Source of the DNA: Paenibacillus xylanilyticus
Lineage (GTDB): Bacteria; Bacillota; Bacilli; Paenibacillales; Paenibacillaceae
Assembly (NCBI RefSeq): GCF_009664365.1
Contig: NZ_CP044310.1
Span: 15,001-79,000, forward strand
Length of the DNA stretch: 64,000 bases
Direction of reading: 5' to 3'
Shown: positions 27,799 to 36,884 of the stretch, piece by piece
Position numbering within the stretch: position 1 is the stretch's first letter
Layout: the number at the start of each line of letters is the position of its first letter
Notes under the pieces: generated by a model
Told to the model about the DNA's origin: nothing
Databases searched by the model: none
Seen by the model: only the letters and a program-made list of their open reading frames with translations
Translations under genes and position numbers: made by a program

Positions 27799-27999
27799 TT
27801 AATATCCTGGCCGTGAAATGAAGCGAAAACGCCGCCGATGAAAAAGAGTGTCGGCAATTTCGACAAATTGATTATCGAAACGTGTAATCAATCCGATCTC
27901 AATATGGGTGTCGCGATCATATACCTGTACGGGTACATGGTATTCGAGATGATAGATAAAATCACTATGTTGAGTCAGCTGTCCGTTATCGTCGCGCAA
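27799..27999 (-). CDS. small protein of unknown function, 66 residues
   Basis: TTG 27999 has an excellent ribosome site on the - strand (AGGAAGGTGA) 7 nt upstream. The product begins MRDDNGQL and ends RFRFISRPGY; it is rich in His, Arg and aromatic residues, with no membrane segment. A longer frame from GTG 28065 would add a hydrophobic N-terminus but lacks a site. I do not recognise the family. Orientation opposite to both neighbours, in the place where B. subtilis has ctc, suggests a separate unit. Confidence 0.6.
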   Translation of the reverse strand: MRDDNGQLTQHSDFIYHLEYHVPVQVYDRDTHIEIGLITRFDNQFVEIADTLFHRRRFRFISRPGY

Positions 28000-28138
28000 A
28001 ACCCGCTCACCTTCCTGGGTTAATAAGATAATAATCGTGAAAATTACAGTAAATAGGAAGTTCACTTTCTTGATATTATATGAAATATAACATTCGAAGT
28101 CTATGCCTCACCTCATGTGATCCGAAGGAGGGAATACG

Positions 28139-28699
28139 ATGAAGTGGATTGTAGGCCTGGGTAATCCGGGCTCAAACTATGCCAAAACACGACATAATAT
28201 TGGTTTTATGGCACTGGATCAACTGGCCAGTCGTCATGGGATTTCCATCACTCAGAGCAAATGTAAGGCGTTAATTGGAGAAGGAAATATTGGCGGTGTG
28301 AAAACCGTGTTGATCAAACCGATGACATTCATGAATCTGTCCGGTGAATCGGTACGGGCATATATGGACTTTTACAAAGTCAGTCTGGAAGATCTGATTG
28401 TCGTTTATGATGACATGGACACGGAGATTGGCAAAGTCAGACTGCGTTATCAAGGTAGTGCTGGCGGCCATAATGGAATCAAGTCCATTATTCAGCATAC
28501 CGGCACACAGCAATTCAACCGTGTACGGATGGGTATTTCGCGCCCAGAACCTGGACATGCCATTGTTGATTATGTGCTGTCTACATTTATGAAAAAAGAG
28601 AAGGAAGCGCTCGACCATACTATTGAGCAAACCTGTGATGCTCTGGAGCACAGCCTGAATCATACATTCGAGCAGACAATGGCTAAGTTTAACGGGTAA
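28139..28699 (+). CDS. pth: peptidyl-tRNA hydrolase
   Basis: A 186-residue enzyme that frees tRNA from stalled peptidyl-tRNA. Motifs are GLGNPGSNYAKTRHNIGF with catalytic H19, the Asn-bearing MTFMNLSGESV, and YDDMDTEIGKVRLR with the catalytic Asp. The ribosome site GAAGGAGGG is strong. Called spoVC in B. subtilis. Confidence 0.97.
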   Translation: MKWIVGLGNPGSNYAKTRHNIGFMALDQLASRHGISITQSKCKALIGEGNIGGVKTVLIKPMTFMNLSGESVRAYMDFYKVSLEDLIVVYDDMDTEIGKVRLRYQGSAGGHNGIKSIIQHTGTQQFNRVRMGISRPEPGHAIVDYVLSTFMKKEKEALDHTIEQTCDALEHSLNHTFEQTMAKFNG

Positions 28700-28799
28700 T
28701 ACTTGTTGGAAGACATGCTGGGAAAAATGATCAAAACCGGGTTCAATTCAGTCATAATGGGCATACTGGACGTATAAACCATGTTCAGGAGGCATAAAC

Positions 28800-29030
28800 A
28801 TGTCAGTGAATTATGTGTGCAGGCACTGCCGTACCTTTATTGGACGAATCGATTCTGCCCGAATATCAGAAGCACAGTTAGGCTTTCATTTCTTGACCCC
28901 CGACGAGCGGAGGGATATAATAGCGTATAATTCCGGTGGGGATATTACCGTTCGGATTACATGCGATTATTGCAAAGAAGCGCTTGAACTCAATCCTGAG
29001 CTCAGCCTGCTGGCGAGCCCGCTTCAATAA
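28800..29030 (+). CDS. fin: anti-sigma-F factor Fin
   Basis: A 76-residue protein of the Fin (YabK) family. In B. subtilis it is made in the forespore and helps shut off sigma-F so that sigma-G can take over. Two cysteine pairs are visible: C7-x2-C10 and C-x2-C near residues 59-62 (TCDYCKE). AGGAGG precedes ATG 28800. The pth-fin-mfd order is conserved. With Gin at 4.4 kb, the window carries both forespore anti-sigma factors. Confidence 0.94.
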   Translation: MSVNYVCRHCRTFIGRIDSARISEAQLGFHFLTPDERRDIIAYNSGGDITVRITCDYCKEALELNPELSLLASPLQ

Positions 29031-29307
29031 TAAGTCTGGTTCGCAGCGAAGATGGATAACAGATGATGGGGGCTGCGGAATACCGCTCCACCTTTATAGC
29101 CTTGGCAGACTGCTGAGGCTTCTTTTCAATTTAGGAATGAAAATGCTCATGACGGAAATTTGGGTTATTGGTTGAACCTGATGTGGTAATGAAGCGAGTA
29201 ATCCGATATGATGAAACAGGACAAAAAGGAATTTGTATCCAATTCAAAATGATAATACGGCGCTTAGGCGTGAACTAATCAAGTAAGTTATAAGAGAGGT
29301 GCCCCTT

Positions 29308-32300
29308 TTGTTACAAGCACTTATACAGGCTTTTTCCAAAGATCCCGATTTTGGATCCATTACTGCCGGTATTACGTCCGGTATGAAAGAGCAGCTGGTC
29401 TCAGGATTGTCCGGATCAGCGCGCCAGATCATGCTGGCAGCTCTGCACCAAGAGATGAACCGACCACTGCTCGTCGTTACACACAATATGTTTTCCGCAC
29501 AAAAAATCGCAGAAGATTTGCAGGAAGCGCTTTCACCAGATCAAGTGCTGCTCTATCCTGCGAATGAACTTGTTGCCGCTGAAGCCGCTGTTTCCAGTCC
29601 GGAAACACTGGGTCAGCGTATTGATGTGTTAGTTCGTTGCGCCCAAGGTTTTAGGGGCGTTGTTGTTATTCCATTTTCCGGCGTGCGGCGTTATGTGCCT
29701 CTTCCGGAAGTGATGGCCAATGCTCAGATTACCCTTAAACAAGGGAATACAATCGATCTGGACTCGTTCCTTCTGGAGATGGTGAAGCTTGGATATGAAC
29801 GTGTGGAACGGGTTGAATCTCGCGGCGAGATGAGCGTGCGCGGAGGAATTATCGACTTTTATCCAGTGACTTCGTCCATTGCTTACCGGGTGGAATTGTT
29901 TGACGATGAGATTGACTCCATACGAACATTCGACCCAGCGGATCAACGCTCCATTGAACGTATCGATGAAGTTACGGTGCTCCCGTGCAAGGAATTGATC
30001 GCAGACCGCGAACGCATGGAGAAGGCTGCGGATGAAGCTGTCGTTTTACTGGAAAAACAGCTGGAGAAAATGACTGATCGCCAGGCCAAGCTGCGTCTCC
30101 GTGAAGAAATTCACCGCGAGATTGAGCTGCTGCGGGAGCATGTGTATTTCTCTGAAATGTATAAATATATCTCACCGCTCTATCCGGAGCATAAAACCAT
30201 TTACGATTACATGCGGGAGGACACGCTGCTTGTTCTGGACGAACCTGCACGACTGGCTGAAACGTCCAAGCAGCTCGACCGGGATGAATCGGAGTGGAAC
30301 CTGCATTTGATGCAAAACGGAAAGACGCTGCCTGATCTTCATTTGTCGGCAGATGGGGATGAGCTGTTATATGAACGCCCATTCCAGACGCTGTTTATGT
30401 CGATCTTCTTGCGTCAGGTCCCACATACACAGCCTCAAAACATTCTGAACTTCATCAGTCGGGGCATGCAGGATTTCCACGGACAGATGAATGTACTTAA
30501 GGCCGAGATGGAACGCTGGCAGAAAGCCGGAGTGCATGTGCTTATGCTGGCGAGCGGGGAAGAAAGACTCGATCGGATGCGGCGCGTCCTCATGGACTAC
30601 GATATACCGGAACCGGAAATGCTTATCGGTAACCTGCAGACCGGATTCGAACTGCCGTCCATTCATTTAGCCGTCGTAACCGAAGGTGAGATGTTCTCCC
30701 AAAAGCAGCGCAAGGCACGCAAACAAAGCCGTAATGTGGATAATGCAGAACGGATTAAATCGTATAGTGAGCTGAAGGTGGGCGATTATGTTGTCCATCA
30801 GAACCACGGGATTGGTAAGTATCTAGGGATTGGTACGCTTGAGGTTGGCGGTATTCATAAGGACTATATGCATATTCTCTATGCTGGTGGGGATAAACTG
30901 TCGGTACCGATCGAACAGATCGATCTGATCCAGAAATACGTCGGGTCAGAAGAGAAAGAGCCCAAGATCTACAAGCTGGGTGGTAACGAGTGGACACGGG
31001 TTAAAAATAAAGTTCGTTCATCTGTACAGGACATCGCTGACGACTTGATCAAGCTCTATGCGGAGCGTCAGACCTCAAAAGGTTTCGGCTTCGAGAAGGA
31101 CTCTGCCGAGCAGCAGGAATTCGAAGCCATGTTCCCTTATGATGAGACTCGTGATCAGGTCCGTGCGATTGAAGAAATTAAAAAGGACATGGAACAAAAT
31201 CGTCCCATGGACCGTCTGCTATGTGGAGACGTCGGTTACGGAAAAACCGAGGTTGCCATTCGTGCTGCTTTCAAAGCGGCTATTGAAGGCAAACAGGTTG
31301 CGGTACTCGTTCCGACCACGATCTTGGCACAGCAGCATTATGAGACATTCCGTGAACGTTTCTCGGGATATCCATTCAATATTCATGTCCTTAGCCGATT
31401 CCGTTCCCGTAAGGAACAAAATGAGACGGCCAAAGGCATTAAAAGTGGAACAGTCGACATTGTTATCGGGACGCACCGGTTGTTATCGCAGGATCTGGTA
31501 TTCAAGGATCTTGGACTGCTTATCGTTGATGAAGAGCAGCGCTTCGGTGTAACTCATAAGGAGAAACTGAAGAAGCTGAAAACAAATGTGGACGTGCTCA
31601 CACTGACGGCTACACCAATTCCGCGTACCCTCCACATGTCCATGCTGGGAGTCCGTGATCTTTCGGTTATTGAAACACCACCAGAGAATCGTTTCCCGGT
31701 GCAGACCTATGTCGTGGAACATAGCCAGGCGCTTGTTCGGGAAGCCATTGAGCGGGAACTGGCACGTGGAGGTCAGGTTTATTATCTGTATAACCGTGTT
31801 CAAGGAATTCAGGAGATGGCTGCCGAAATTGCTGACCTGGTTCCTGGAGCCAAAGTGGGCGTGGGCCATGGACAGATGTCGGAGACAGAGCTGGAGAAAA
31901 CGATCCTGGACTTCCTGGATGGCGAATATGATGTGCTCGTAAGCACAAGCATCATTGAGACAGGGGTAGATATCCCGAATGTAAATACCCTGATTGTTCA
32001 TGATGCAGACAAAATGGGCCTTTCCCAGCTGTACCAGCTGCGTGGGCGCGTTGGACGGTCCAATCGAATTGCGTATGCGTACTTTACGTACCAACGGGAT
32101 AAAGTGCTGACCGAGGTTGCAGAGAAACGTCTGCAGTCTATTAAGGAGTTTACCGAGCTGGGGTCGGGATTCAAAATTGCGATGCGAGATCTATCGATCC
32201 GCGGAGCAGGGAATCTGCTGGGTGCAGAGCAGCACGGCTTCATTGCCTCAGTCGGATTCGACCTGTATTCTCAGATGTTGGCCGAGGAAATTAATAAACG

Positions 32301-32835
32301 CAAAGTCACCATGCTCGGAGAGGAGCCGGTACCTTCCGATCAATGGAACACCACGCTCGATCTCAGCATCGATGCCTACTTGCCGGGTGATTATATCTAT
32401 GACAGTATACAGAAGATTGAGATTTACAAAAAAGTGGCGGTTATTGCCTCTTTCGACGATGCCATGGAGCTGGAAGACGAGTTGGTTGACCGCTTCGGCG
32501 ATCTTCCGGAAGCTGTCATTAATCTTATGGCTGTAGCCAGATTAAAAGTGTATGGTAAAATGTACGGAATTGAGTCCATTACGCAGCGTGGTGACGACCT
32601 TACCGTGAAATTCTACGAAGGCCGTGAGCATGCGTTTGAGCTCTCGAAAATTGCCCACATTGGAAATCAGTTCGAAAGACGTGTACAATTTGAACAAGGA
32701 CCCCATATGCTTATTCATGTCAAAGGCAAAGGGCTTGGGGACAAGCAACTGATGGAGCTGGTAGAGAAATTTCTGGAGTCCATGAAGAGTGCTTTTAAAT
32801 CAAAGGGGGAACCAAAGGATGTTACCAAAGTATAA
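29308..32835 (+). CDS. mfd: transcription-repair coupling factor
   Basis: A 1175-residue SF2 translocase that removes RNA polymerase stalled at DNA damage and recruits UvrA. Order: UvrB-like domain (1-400), RNA polymerase-interacting CarD-like domain (about 490-560, VGDYVVHQNHGIGKYLGI), helicase domain with Walker A GDVGYGKT at 640-647 and DEEQ box near 740, TRG motif region and C-terminal UvrA-mimic domain. TTG 29308 with AGAGAGGTG 7 nt upstream is preferred; GTG 29299 overlaps the site. Confidence 0.97.
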   Translation: MLQALIQAFSKDPDFGSITAGITSGMKEQLVSGLSGSARQIMLAALHQEMNRPLLVVTHNMFSAQKIAEDLQEALSPDQVLLYPANELVAAEAAVSSPETLGQRIDVLVRCAQGFRGVVVIPFSGVRRYVPLPEVMANAQITLKQGNTIDLDSFLLEMVKLGYERVERVESRGEMSVRGGIIDFYPVTSSIAYRVELFDDEIDSIRTFDPADQRSIERIDEVTVLPCKELIADRERMEKAADEAVVLLEKQLEKMTDRQAKLRLREEIHREIELLREHVYFSEMYKYISPLYPEHKTIYDYMREDTLLVLDEPARLAETSKQLDRDESEWNLHLMQNGKTLPDLHLSADGDELLYERPFQTLFMSIFLRQVPHTQPQNILNFISRGMQDFHGQMNVLKAEMERWQKAGVHVLMLASGEERLDRMRRVLMDYDIPEPEMLIGNLQTGFELPSIHLAVVTEGEMFSQKQRKARKQSRNVDNAERIKSYSELKVGDYVVHQNHGIGKYLGIGTLEVGGIHKDYMHILYAGGDKLSVPIEQIDLIQKYVGSEEKEPKIYKLGGNEWTRVKNKVRSSVQDIADDLIKLYAERQTSKGFGFEKDSAEQQEFEAMFPYDETRDQVRAIEEIKKDMEQNRPMDRLLCGDVGYGKTEVAIRAAFKAAIEGKQVAVLVPTTILAQQHYETFRERFSGYPFNIHVLSRFRSRKEQNETAKGIKSGTVDIVIGTHRLLSQDLVFKDLGLLIVDEEQRFGVTHKEKLKKLKTNVDVLTLTATPIPRTLHMSMLGVRDLSVIETPPENRFPVQTYVVEHSQALVREAIERELARGGQVYYLYNRVQGIQEMAAEIADLVPGAKVGVGHGQMSETELEKTILDFLDGEYDVLVSTSIIETGVDIPNVNTLIVHDADKMGLSQLYQLRGRVGRSNRIAYAYFTYQRDKVLTEVAEKRLQSIKEFTELGSGFKIAMRDLSIRGAGNLLGAEQHGFIASVGFDLYSQMLAEEINKRKVTMLGEEPVPSDQWNTTLDLSIDAYLPGDYIYDSIQKIEIYKKVAVIASFDDAMELEDELVDRFGDLPEAVINLMAVARLKVYGKMYGIESITQRGDDLTVKFYEGREHAFELSKIAHIGNQFERRVQFEQGPHMLIHVKGKGLGDKQLMELVEKFLESMKSAFKSKGEPKDVTKV

Positions 32836-33994
32836 AAAAGTAGGGAAAGTACTCTCCGTGAGTATGGTTGCAGTACTGTCCTTATCACTGCTTGCTGCAT
32901 GCGGCAAGAAGGATGAAGCAGCTGCACCAGAAACTAATGATACAAGCGCTGTTGTAGCGACCTACGATGGCGGTACAATTACAGCCAATGAATTCGATAT
33001 GGAGCAGCGGGTCATGAAATTCCTCTATCCGGAATATGCACAAATGATGGAGATGGACGATTTCAAGGACTACCTGGTGCGCCAGGAAGTTGCTTATGAA
33101 TATTTGAGTGGCAAGGCGAGTGAAGAAGCCAAAACAGAAGGAGCCAAAGTGGCTACCGAGCAGTTCGACAAAATGAAGGCTTCTGTTCAAGCTGATCAAT
33201 GGACTGAAATGTTGAAGGCTCAGAACCTGACAGATCAGAACATCAAGGATTACATGACTCGCATCATGACCGTAATCAAGGATAAAGAGACTGGCGTTAC
33301 GGAAGATGCAATCAAAAAAGAATTTGAAACAAACAAGGATCAGTTCACAACTGCTTCGGTTCGTCACGTCCTGATTAACTTTACGGACCCAGATACGCAA
33401 AAAGAGCGTAAAAAAGAAGATGCCTTGAAAATTGCAAAAGAAGTTAAGACTAAACTGGATGCCGGCGAAGACTTTGCAAAAGTGGCAAAAGAATACTCCG
33501 AAGATCCAGGCTCTGCAGATAATGGCGGATTGTACGAAAATACCCCTGTATCCAACTGGGTAGAAGCGTTCAAAGAAGCTGCCAAAACATTGCCAATTAA
33601 CAAAATCAGTGATCCGGTTGAAACGGAATACGGCTACCACGTGATGAAAGTAGAATCCCGTACCGAAGCAGACTACAGCAAATTGACAGATGAGCAAAAA
33701 GAAACACTCAAAAGCCAATTGGCAGCAGCAGAGATCGATACGTTCATGACGAATGAACTGGATAAGATCGTGAAGGAAGTAAACCTGCCGAAGACAGACA
33801 AGGCTGAAGAAGGTACTACGGAAGGCACTGAAGGTACTGAAGGCACAACGGGTACTGGAACTGGAACCGAAGGTGACAAATCTACAGAAACCAAAACGGA
33901 CGAGTCCACAGGTACTGACGCTAAGACAGATCAAGGTACTAAAACAGAGTCCGATGCAACAACAGGCGATAGCGCTGATACAAGCAGCAAGTAA
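32819..33994 (+). CDS. PrsA-like foldase lipoprotein (parvulin-type PPIase)
   Basis: A 391-residue lipoprotein. ATG 32819 has AAAGGGGGA 8 nt upstream and overlaps the mfd end by 17 nt. The signal peptide ends in LLAAC (Cys near residue 26). A SurA-like N-terminal helical region is followed by the parvulin domain (about 180-275; VRHVLINF, EYSEDPGSADNGGLYE, EYGYHVMKVE). The last 65 residues are a Thr/Gly/Glu-rich tail with TEGTEG repeats, probably a wall-spanning spacer. It would help secreted proteins fold outside the membrane. Confidence 0.93.
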   Translation: MLPKYKKVGKVLSVSMVAVLSLSLLAACGKKDEAAAPETNDTSAVVATYDGGTITANEFDMEQRVMKFLYPEYAQMMEMDDFKDYLVRQEVAYEYLSGKASEEAKTEGAKVATEQFDKMKASVQADQWTEMLKAQNLTDQNIKDYMTRIMTVIKDKETGVTEDAIKKEFETNKDQFTTASVRHVLINFTDPDTQKERKKEDALKIAKEVKTKLDAGEDFAKVAKEYSEDPGSADNGGLYENTPVSNWVEAFKEAAKTLPINKISDPVETEYGYHVMKVESRTEADYSKLTDEQKETLKSQLAAAEIDTFMTNELDKIVKEVNLPKTDKAEEGTTEGTEGTEGTTGTGTGTEGDKSTETKTDESTGTDAKTDQGTKTESDATTGDSADTSSK

Positions 33995-34034
33995 GAAACG
34001 AGCTGCAGCACACTTACTTTCTGGACAAGCTTAG

Positions 34035-34077
34035 AGAAGCAAGGGGAGGACTTATGGCCTGCCCCTTGCTTCTTTTT
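34035..34077 (+). terminator. terminator after prsA-like gene
   Basis: A 12-bp stem AGAAGCAAGGGG / CCCCTTGCTTCT followed by five T; the loop is 15 nt. Confidence 0.9.
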
Positions 34078-34275
34078 GTACAGACAGCAGCATAATGGGT
34101 ACATGGTCACCTTCTGCGAAGAGAACACAACTATATTCTTCAAAGTATGTATAAGGAAATGGGAACAGATGAATACTATGGTCAAGATATCACACTAAAC
34201 GTTCTGGGACTTTCCTCGACCCATTAAGGAACAGTAGTTGAAAAATCTTCTCGAGAAAGTGGGGCAACATGTGAA

Positions 34276-34818
34276 ATGAAAGCTACTGGTATTGTCCGCC
34301 GTATTGATGACCTCGGCCGTGTGGTCATTCCAAAAGAAATCCGTCGTACGTTACGAATTCGTGAAGGAGATCCGCTTGAGATTTTTGTGGATCGTGATGG
34401 AGAAGTCATTCTAAAAAAATATTCGCCAATCGGCGAACTGGGCGATTTCGCCAAAGAATATGCTGAATCGTTGTATGAGAGTACAGGTCACGTAACCATG
34501 ATCTCTGACCGCGACACCATTATTACGGTAGCGGGCGGCTCCAAGAAGGAGTATCTGGACAAGCAGGTAGGTCAGCTGGTAGAGAGCTGTATGGAAAATC
34601 GCAAGACCATCGTTGAGACAGGTAGTGGCTCCTATGAGATCAGCAAGGATCATGATGAAACATTATCCTCTTTTGTCATTGCACCCATCATTTCGGGTGG
34701 GGACCCTATTGGAACCGTCATTCTCTACAACAAGGATGAATCCGTGAAAATGTCCCAGATGGAAGTTAAAATGGCTGAGACGGCTGCTGGCTTCCTTGGC
34801 AAACAGATGGAACAATAG
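34276..34818 (+). CDS. spoVT: stage V sporulation protein T
   Basis: A 180-residue forespore transcription regulator that modulates sigma-G genes. The N-terminal AbrB-like DNA-binding domain (residues 1-53; GIVRRIDDLGRVVIPKEIRR) resembles AbrB at 14.2 kb. The C-terminal GAF-like domain spans 60-178. The ribosome site is poor and distant (GTGGGG). No clear sigma-G promoter was found upstream. Confidence 0.97.
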   Translation: MKATGIVRRIDDLGRVVIPKEIRRTLRIREGDPLEIFVDRDGEVILKKYSPIGELGDFAKEYAESLYESTGHVTMISDRDTIITVAGGSKKEYLDKQVGQLVESCMENRKTIVETGSGSYEISKDHDETLSSFVIAPIISGGDPIGTVILYNKDESVKMSQMEVKMAETAAGFLGKQMEQ

Positions 34819-34829
34819 ATAAGCAGATC

Positions 34830-34866
34830 AACTCCTGGTGCCTTTCCGGCAGACAGGAGTTTTTTG
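34830..34866 (+). terminator. terminator after spoVT
   Basis: AACTCCTG / CAGGAGTT with an inner TGCC / GGCA hairpin, then a run of T. Confidence 0.85.
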
Positions 34867-35023
34867 CATTTAAAAAGGCATAATACGCAGGCTGAATGAA
34901 GAGCAGATGGAGGGGACTTCAAAAGGAACTTCAACAGAAGGTTAGTCTGTGCGGCTTCAGGCAGGTATAATAGCAAAGTATGCTTACTGGATATAATCGC
35001 TTGGATAACTGTAGGAGGGACTT

Positions 35024-36733
35024 ATGAAACAGCCGTCTACTACTGGCTCAAAATTGCTGCAGGGTGCATTTGTGCTTGGCCTTGCTGCCATTATTTCTAA
35101 AATCATCGGTGCTTTTCAAAAGATTCCGTTACAGAATCTAGGGGGCGATGGTGTTTTTGGCATTTATAACACGGTATATCCGTTCTATATGCTTATCATT
35201 ACGATTGCTGCCGCCGGACTGCCTGTTGCCGTATCCAAATTTGTTGCCGAACAACATGCGCTGGGGAGGCCCGAAGAGGGCAAACGGATTATCCGACTGT
35301 CTTCGATACTTCTTGGAAGCATCGGATTAATCCTGGCTATACTGATGTACATCGGTGCACCACTTATAGGTCATCTGATTGGTAATGGACATGTCATTCC
35401 TTCGATTCGGGCTGCTGCGCTTGCACTGCTATTTGTCCCACTAATGACTGGACTTCGTGGATATTTTCAGGGTTTACAGCAGATGGTGCCAACCGCTGTG
35501 TCACAGGTCGTAGAGCAGACGATTCGTGTGACGGTAATGATTGTGCTGCTGCTATGGCTGATGAAGCGGGATGCATCGCTGGAGACCATTGCGGCAGGAG
35601 CCATGCTGGGTTCTGCTGCCGGTGGAATCGCGGGATTACTCACCATGCTCGCTTATGTGTACGGTAGGCGGCGAAAGAGCAGGAAAACGAGTTTATCCCA
35701 AGAAGAACTGGATGGCTTGCAGAGATCGGGAACCAGGGAGGGACAACCGGAGCAATGGACAGGAGAAGGGCTTCAAGCGAAGAAGCTTACCACCAATGGT
35801 CAATGGATACGAACCTTGCTGGTATATGCCATTCCCGTCTGTCTGGGTTCGCTCGCTGTACCTCTGATGAACCTGGTGGATACCTTCACGGTGCCCCGGC
35901 TTCTAAGAAGTGAAGGGCTGGATGAGGTCGAATCCATGGTGTTGTTCGGTATTTACAATCGGGGCTTGCCGCTTGTACAGCTCGTGACGATGCTTGCTAC
36001 GTCGCTATCTGTGCTGTTCATTCCGGCGATGGCCGAAGCTCGCCTGAAGGGCGGGCCGGAAGCCGTCAGGCAGCAGGCAAGCATCGCGCTGCGCTGGTTC
36101 TGGTTAATCGGTCTGGCTGCATCCGCCGGTCTGGCGGTGCTGGCAGAACCGATCAACCGCATGCTGTACGGTGATGCCGCAGGCACCGAAGCTCTGCGGT
36201 ATATGGCGCTGACGGCAGCAGGCAGTACCGTCAGCATCATTGCGGCGGCGCTGCTGCAGGGCCTCGGCGCCGTGCGCGCCCCCGCGTTCAGCATGCTGGC
36301 CGCCGCAGGCGTCAAGGCGCTGCTGAACGTCATGCTTGTGCCCGCGCTGGGCATCAGCGGCGCGGCCCTGGCAGGCGCAGTCGCCTATATGCTGGCGGCT
36401 GGCCTGAATGTGGCCCTGCTGGCGCGGCGTACCGCGATGCGCCCTGCCCCTGGCGCCGTCCTGGTGAAGCCGGCGCTGGTGATCGCCGCCATGAGCGTGG
36501 CGGCGGCAGGCATGGCCTGGGCTGCCGGAGCGGTGCTCGGCGGCATAGGCATCGCGGCCGATCGCAGGCTGGCCGCGGTAGGCATAAGCCTGCTTGGCAT
36601 CGCCGCAGGCGCAGCCGTGTTTTTGCTGGCGTCAGCCCGTACCGGACTGCTGACCGCCACAGATCTGGCCGCGATCCCGAAGCTTGGACCGCGCCTGGCC
36701 AAATGGCTTCGCAGGCTGCATGTCCTGCGGTAG
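35024..36733 (+). CDS. yabM: MOP/MurJ-superfamily polysaccharide flippase (YabM-like)
   Basis: A 569-residue membrane protein with about 14 transmembrane segments, of the SpoVB/YabM group of lipid-linked sugar exporters. N-terminal family signature: KIIGAFQKIPLQNLGGDGVFGIYNTVYP (in part). A hydrophilic insert (about residues 215-260) lies between TM blocks. From about nt 36200 to 36730 the DNA becomes strongly GC-rich and Ala-rich, unlike the first two thirds; the frame stays open and ends at the expected length, so it is not a frameshift. The substrate is inferred to be a cell-wall or spore-cortex lipid intermediate. Confidence 0.9.
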   Translation: MKQPSTTGSKLLQGAFVLGLAAIISKIIGAFQKIPLQNLGGDGVFGIYNTVYPFYMLIITIAAAGLPVAVSKFVAEQHALGRPEEGKRIIRLSSILLGSIGLILAILMYIGAPLIGHLIGNGHVIPSIRAAALALLFVPLMTGLRGYFQGLQQMVPTAVSQVVEQTIRVTVMIVLLLWLMKRDASLETIAAGAMLGSAAGGIAGLLTMLAYVYGRRRKSRKTSLSQEELDGLQRSGTREGQPEQWTGEGLQAKKLTTNGQWIRTLLVYAIPVCLGSLAVPLMNLVDTFTVPRLLRSEGLDEVESMVLFGIYNRGLPLVQLVTMLATSLSVLFIPAMAEARLKGGPEAVRQQASIALRWFWLIGLAASAGLAVLAEPINRMLYGDAAGTEALRYMALTAAGSTVSIIAAALLQGLGAVRAPAFSMLAAAGVKALLNVMLVPALGISGAALAGAVAYMLAAGLNVALLARRTAMRPAPGAVLVKPALVIAAMSVAAAGMAWAAGAVLGGIGIAADRRLAAVGISLLGIAAGAAVFLLASARTGLLTATDLAAIPKLGPRLAKWLRRLHVLR

Positions 36734-36763
36734 CCCTGTCTCACCCTTTTGCGTGTGAAATTA

Positions 36764-36790
36764 TTGGATATCCACGGATTCTGTTATAAT
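36764..36790 (+). promoter_or_regulatory. candidate extended -10 promoter of yabN
   Basis: TGTTATAAT (36782-36790) is an ideal extended -10. TTGGAT lies 15 nt upstream of the -10 as a weak -35. Confidence 0.6.
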
Positions 36791-36884
36791 ACGTGTAATT
36801 ATAGAGCGCTGTTCTGCGTATGTTCCTCATGTCAATGTAACAATGGGAGGCATTCTGCAGAATGGTTCGGATGGAGGCTTGAAA

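Noticed and set aside
27799..28065. Long version of the - strand gene with hydrophobic N-terminus
   Set aside because: GTG 28065 lacks a ribosome site, while TTG 27999 has a very good one; the hydrophobic part is probably not translated.
28936..29175. 79-codon frame overlapping fin
   Set aside because: Out of frame with fin, no site, no similarity to any family I know.
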